NCBI GenBank assembly: GCA_964401885.1
Contig: CAYOAC010000015.1
Location: 1-14,061, forward strand
DNA: 14,061 nt
Direction: 5' to 3'
From: JAULZV01 sp964401885
GTDB taxonomy: Bacteria; Patescibacteriota; Minisyncoccia; Phycocordibacterales; JAACPR01
Positions within the stretch are counted from its first letter, which is position 1. The number at the start of each line of letters is the position of its first letter. The notes beneath the pieces were generated by a model that did no database searches, was not told the DNA's origin, and saw only the letters and a list, made by a program, of their open reading frames with translations. The translations under genes were made by a program, and so were the position numbers. Positions 12,310 to 14,061 of the stretch are shown one piece after another.

Positions 12310-12386
12310 ACTCTATTAATGATACATTGGTGGGGGATGCTAAGCTTTGCAGAGCTTGAAAAGCGTAGTGTGGTATTGGCTAAGAC

Positions 12387-12416
12387 TTTACAAAATAGAA
12401 CTGTTATGTATATAAT
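12387..12416 (+). promoter_or_regulatory. Promoter of the toxin-antitoxin operon
   Basis: TTTACA (12387-12392), an 18-nt spacer, TATAAT (12411-12416), then 7 nt to the antitoxin ATG. The 114-nt gap shared with the divergent recombinase also holds a short AAGCT/AGCTT hairpin (about 12340-12356). Autoregulation by the antitoxin would be expected here but no clear operator is seen. Confidence 0.65.
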
Positions 12417-12423
12417 AGTTCAT

Positions 12424-12696
12424 ATGAAAACAACCTTGCATACAAAAATTGATAAAGATGTGAAAGAAAGAGCTCAATCACTTGCTAATGAGCTGGGTAT
12501 TCCTATTTCAACTATTATTAATTCACAACTCCGTGAATTCGTTAGAAGCGGAACTTTTCAGGTGGCAAGAGAACCACAACTAAAAGAATCTGTTTGGAAA
12601 GAAATTATTAAGGCAAGCAAAGAAGCAAAGGAAGGAAAAAATATTTCTCCTGAATTTGATAATGTTAAGGATGCAATGAAGTGGTTAAACGCATGA
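12424..12696 (+). CDS. RelB/DinJ-family antitoxin
   Basis: The product is 90 aa. The N-terminal part, MKTTLHTKIDKDVKERAQ then LANELGIPISTIINSQLREF, is the ribbon-helix-helix pattern of RelB/DinJ antitoxins that bind DNA as dimers; the C-terminal part (about 50-90) is charged and should wrap the toxin. I start at ATG 12424, not at the earlier in-frame ATGs from 12304, because a -10 box TATAAT ends 7 nt upstream and the longer form would include the promoter. Its stop overlaps the toxin start as ATGA, the usual translational coupling of such pairs. Confidence 0.88.
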   Translation: MKTTLHTKIDKDVKERAQSLANELGIPISTIINSQLREFVRSGTFQVAREPQLKESVWKEIIKASKEAKEGKNISPEFDNVKDAMKWLNA

Positions 12697-12950
12697 TAAT
12701 AATTTTCTCTAAAGAATTTAAGAAAGATTTTAAAAAACTTTCAAATAAGGAAAAAACTCAATTCCAAGATAGGTTAGAAATCTTTCAAGAAGATCAAAAC
12801 AATCCCCAACTAAATAATCATAAATTACACGGTAAATACGATGGTTTTTACAGTATAAATGTTTCAGGAAATATGAGAGCTATTTATGAGGTTATGTCTA
12901 AAAATAAGGTTTTATTTATTAAAATAGGAACGCATAGTCAGCTTTACTAA
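12693..12950 (+). CDS. RelE/YafQ-family mRNA interferase toxin
   Basis: The product is 85 aa. It has the RelE-fold pattern: a first strand IIIFSKEFKKDFKKL, two helices rich in K and E, then HKLHGKYDGFYSINVSGNMRAIY (about 43-65) and the final LFIKIGTHSQLY, where the His of GTHSQLY is at the position of the general catalytic histidine of YafQ-like toxins. These toxins cut mRNA on the ribosome. The ATG overlaps the antitoxin stop by 4 nt; an upstream in-frame GTG at 12681 is less likely. Both genes are intact, so the module is probably active and may stabilise the accessory segment. Confidence 0.9.
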   Translation: MIIIFSKEFKKDFKKLSNKEKTQFQDRLEIFQEDQNNPQLNNHKLHGKYDGFYSINVSGNMRAIYEVMSKNKVLFIKIGTHSQLY

Positions 12951-13193
12951 GAGATTAGGTGACATATCACTGTCACAAAATACGGTAATAAGTGTCACTT
13001 TTGTCACTTTTTAAGTATCAGAAAATTGGCATTTGTTGGCATTTGGTACACAGGCAAATATCCAGAAGGAGTGTCTCATTTGTCGCATTTACAAACGAAA
13101 CGAGAGGGGTCGAAACCAAAATTATTGAAATACTCAAAAAGCCTTACGGGGCTTGGTGGGTGAAAGTTCGAGAGCGAGGTGGGGCACATAAAT
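12951..13193 (+). other. Non-coding stretch with short repeats and gene debris
   Basis: Three TGTCAC hexamers (12971, 12993, 13002) and one inverted GTGACA (12959-12964) lie within 50 nt; GTGACA and the first TGTCAC form a 6-bp inverted repeat. TTGGCATTTG occurs twice in tandem (13026-13045). From about 13060 the base composition and a 67-codon frame ending in AWWVKVRERGGAHK (12992-13195) look like gene remains, but that frame has no promoter at its start and no family resemblance I can name. CGAGAGGGGTC at 13101-13111 repeats 10233-10243. Confidence 0.5.
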
Positions 13194-13236
13194 AAAAGTG
13201 GTTAAATCGAAAAGATTTAACCACTTTTATTTTATG
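13194..13236. terminator. Bidirectional intrinsic terminator
   Basis: A perfect 15-bp stem (13194-13208 with 13214-13228) around loop GAAAA, with T-rich tracts on both sides. It can end glutaredoxin transcription on the minus strand and read-through from the toxin side on the plus strand. Confidence 0.92.
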
Positions 13237-13250
13237 TAAATTTTGATTTT

Positions 13251-13481
13251 TTAAGCAATCGCTGCCTGAATTCGATCTTGATCAAAACCAATTATTATTT
13301 GACCATCAATATCGATAACAGGAACTCCCATTTGACCTGATTTCTGTACCATTTCACTTCTAGCAGAAAGATCTGCAGCAACATCCAGTTCAACGTATTC
13401 TACCCCGTTTTGAGTAAAAAAATCTTTTGCTGCATGACAATATGTACAAGTTGGTGTTGAATAAATTGTAACTTTTTTCAT
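13251..13481 (-). CDS. Glutaredoxin / NrdH-like thiol-disulfide oxidoreductase
   Basis: The product is 76 aa with a thioredoxin fold. The redox site is TPTCTYC (C12 and C15), the cis-proline is in GVPVI (P54), and DGQIIIGFDQDRIQAAI closes the fold, all in the expected positions for the short glutaredoxin/NrdH group. It reduces disulfides in cytosolic partners, with electrons from thioredoxin reductase or glutathione; neither system is visible here. The start ATG at 13481 is the only Met that gives the first beta strand. It has its own terminator. A -10-like TAATAG lies 8 nt before the start on the minus strand, but it is weak. Confidence 0.92.
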   Translation of the reverse strand: MKKVTIYSTPTCTYCHAAKDFFTQNGVEYVELDVAADLSARSEMVQKSGQMGVPVIDIDGQIIIGFDQDRIQAAIA

Positions 13482-13539
13482 ATAAATTTCTATTACTTAT
13501 AAATATAGAAATATATTAACATACTAACACTATTGCTTC

Positions 13540-13911
13540 CTAGTTAAAAAAGTTTTTAAATTTATTTATTACTTTTTTAATTCCTTTATCCTCTTGAACA
13601 GGCTTTGGAACTGCCTCTGAAGTTATAAAAACAACTTTTTCATCTGGTTTTATTAAATCAAATTTTGATCTAATATTCATTTCATATCCTGTAATAGAAT
13701 TTTCTAAATCTCTCTTTTTTTGCAATTCTTCATATTGTTCTGTTAATTCTTGAAAAGAAATAGTTGATGCTTCGAGACGCTTATTACTCTCTCTATATTT
13801 TTTCCAGCCGTCCAGCATATTAAAAGATAAATAAACAATTGCTAAAACTATAAAAAAAGATGCTGTAATATACCATCCACGATTTTTTTCTATTTTCCTA
13901 CCGTGCTTCAT
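13540..13911 (-). CDS. FtsB/DivIC-like septum formation initiator
   Basis: The product is 123 aa. Residues 1-14 are basic and cytoplasmic, a single membrane helix spans about 15-33 (ITASFFIVLAIVYLSFNML), and a coiled coil follows at about 38-75 (KYRESNKRLEASTISFQELT and on). The conserved end GYEMNIRSKFDLIKPDEKV (about 75-93) corresponds to the 'E..AR...g...pgE.v' pattern of the FtsB/DivIC family, which links FtsL and FtsQ/DivIB in the divisome outside the membrane. The C-terminus is short and lysine-rich. The start is supported by an extended -10 TGA-GATAAT ending 7 nt upstream. The gene is divergent from the partial gene at 13953. Confidence 0.85.
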   Translation of the reverse strand: MKHGRKIEKNRGWYITASFFIVLAIVYLSFNMLDGWKKYRESNKRLEASTISFQELTEQYEELQKKRDLENSITGYEMNIRSKFDLIKPDEKVVFITSEAVPKPVQEDKGIKKVINKFKNFFN

Positions 13912-13918
13912 ATCCTTG

Positions 13919-13927
13919 ATTATCTCA
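13919..13927 (-). promoter_or_regulatory. Extended -10 promoter of the FtsB-like gene
   Basis: Minus-strand TGA-GATAAT, 7 nt before the ATG at 13911. It predicts a leaderless mRNA. Confidence 0.6.
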
Positions 13928-13952
13928 TAAAAAATGCTAATGTAATACTACT

Positions 13953-14061
13953 ATGTCAATTTTATTCCACAAGAGAAGTAGAAAAATCGTAAGATTTATT
14001 TTTATCATAATAGGTTGTATTGTAGCTGTTAGTATGGTAGCTTGGTCAGTTAAAGGGTTAT
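13953..14061 (+). CDS. N-terminus of a membrane-anchored protein, cut by the window end
   Basis: Thirty-six codons are open to the last base. They encode a basic start MSILFHKRSRKIVRF followed by a hydrophobic helix (FIIIGCIVAVSMVAWSV), a signal anchor. The rest lies outside the window, so the product cannot be named. The ATG at 13953 is chosen from the charge-then-hydrophobic pattern. Divergent from the FtsB-like gene with 41 nt between starts. Confidence 0.6.
   Translation, partial: MSILFHKRSRKIVRFIFIIIGCIVAVSMVAWSVKGL

Noticed and set aside
12335..12345. Repeat of the tRNA-Arg 3' end as an attachment site near the recombinase
   Set aside because: Only short G-runs match (GGGGG); there is no duplicate of the tRNA 3' end in the window.
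12304..12423. 40-codon N-terminal extension of the antitoxin
   Set aside because: It would include the promoter and the shared intergenic region, and lacks RelB-like sequence.
12992..13195. 67-aa open frame as a gene
   Set aside because: No promoter at the start, low-complexity composition at its start, repeats within it and no family pattern; treated as debris.
1..14061. CRISPR array or recoded TGA codons
   Set aside because: No regularly spaced direct repeats occur, and all genes read through in the standard code with TGA used as a stop (antitoxin).

Overview
The window looks like chromosome from a small, AT-rich bacterium of the Candidate Phyla Radiation (Patescibacteria, Parcubacteria-like). 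That is inferred from gene content and style: short proteins, a ValS without the usual C-terminal arm, a TsaD carrying in-frame palindromic inserts, a CBU_0592-type membrane protein, an Hsp20 with a lysine-rich N-terminus, a CPR-type large serine recombinase, tRNA genes of which only some encode CCA, and no clear Shine-Dalgarno site before any gene. No rRNA or marker set is present, so the assignment is tentative.

Layout. 1-1690: a Gmad2-like secreted/anchored protein and a SAM methyltransferase (both minus), bracketed by a 42-nt dispersed repeat and short inverted repeats. 1742-2232: tRNA-Glu (-), tRNA-Ser (+) and a free-standing structured RNA with its own promoter and terminator. 2257-3405: malic enzyme (-). 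3496-4965: a small membrane protein and tsaD. 5002-5246: a second free-standing structured RNA. 5284-8761: valS-prsW-hsp20 operon, closed by a perfect 36-bp inverted repeat. 8997-10218: an unrecognised 154-aa protein, tRNA-Phe with a broken partial copy beside it, a coiled-coil membrane protein, and tRNA-Arg(CCT) with a duplicated promoter/5' end. 10322-13236: accessory segment with a repeat protein of unknown function, a large serine recombinase, a RelB/RelE-type toxin-antitoxin pair and gene debris. 13251-14061: glutaredoxin, an FtsB/DivIC-like division protein and the start of a membrane-anchored protein.

The most coherent unusual signal is transcriptional. At least eight genes have a -10 box, often an extended TGn -10, ending only 6-8 nt before the start codon, which predicts leaderless mRNAs. 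This rule also decides several starts (756, 5284, 10322, 12424). The best candidates for undescribed elements are the two structured RNAs at 2072-2232 and 5002-5246, the palindromic inserts inside tsaD, and the hairpin inside a degraded tRNA-Phe copy. I found no CRISPR array, no complete insertion sequence and no recognisable multi-gene defence system other than the toxin-antitoxin pair.
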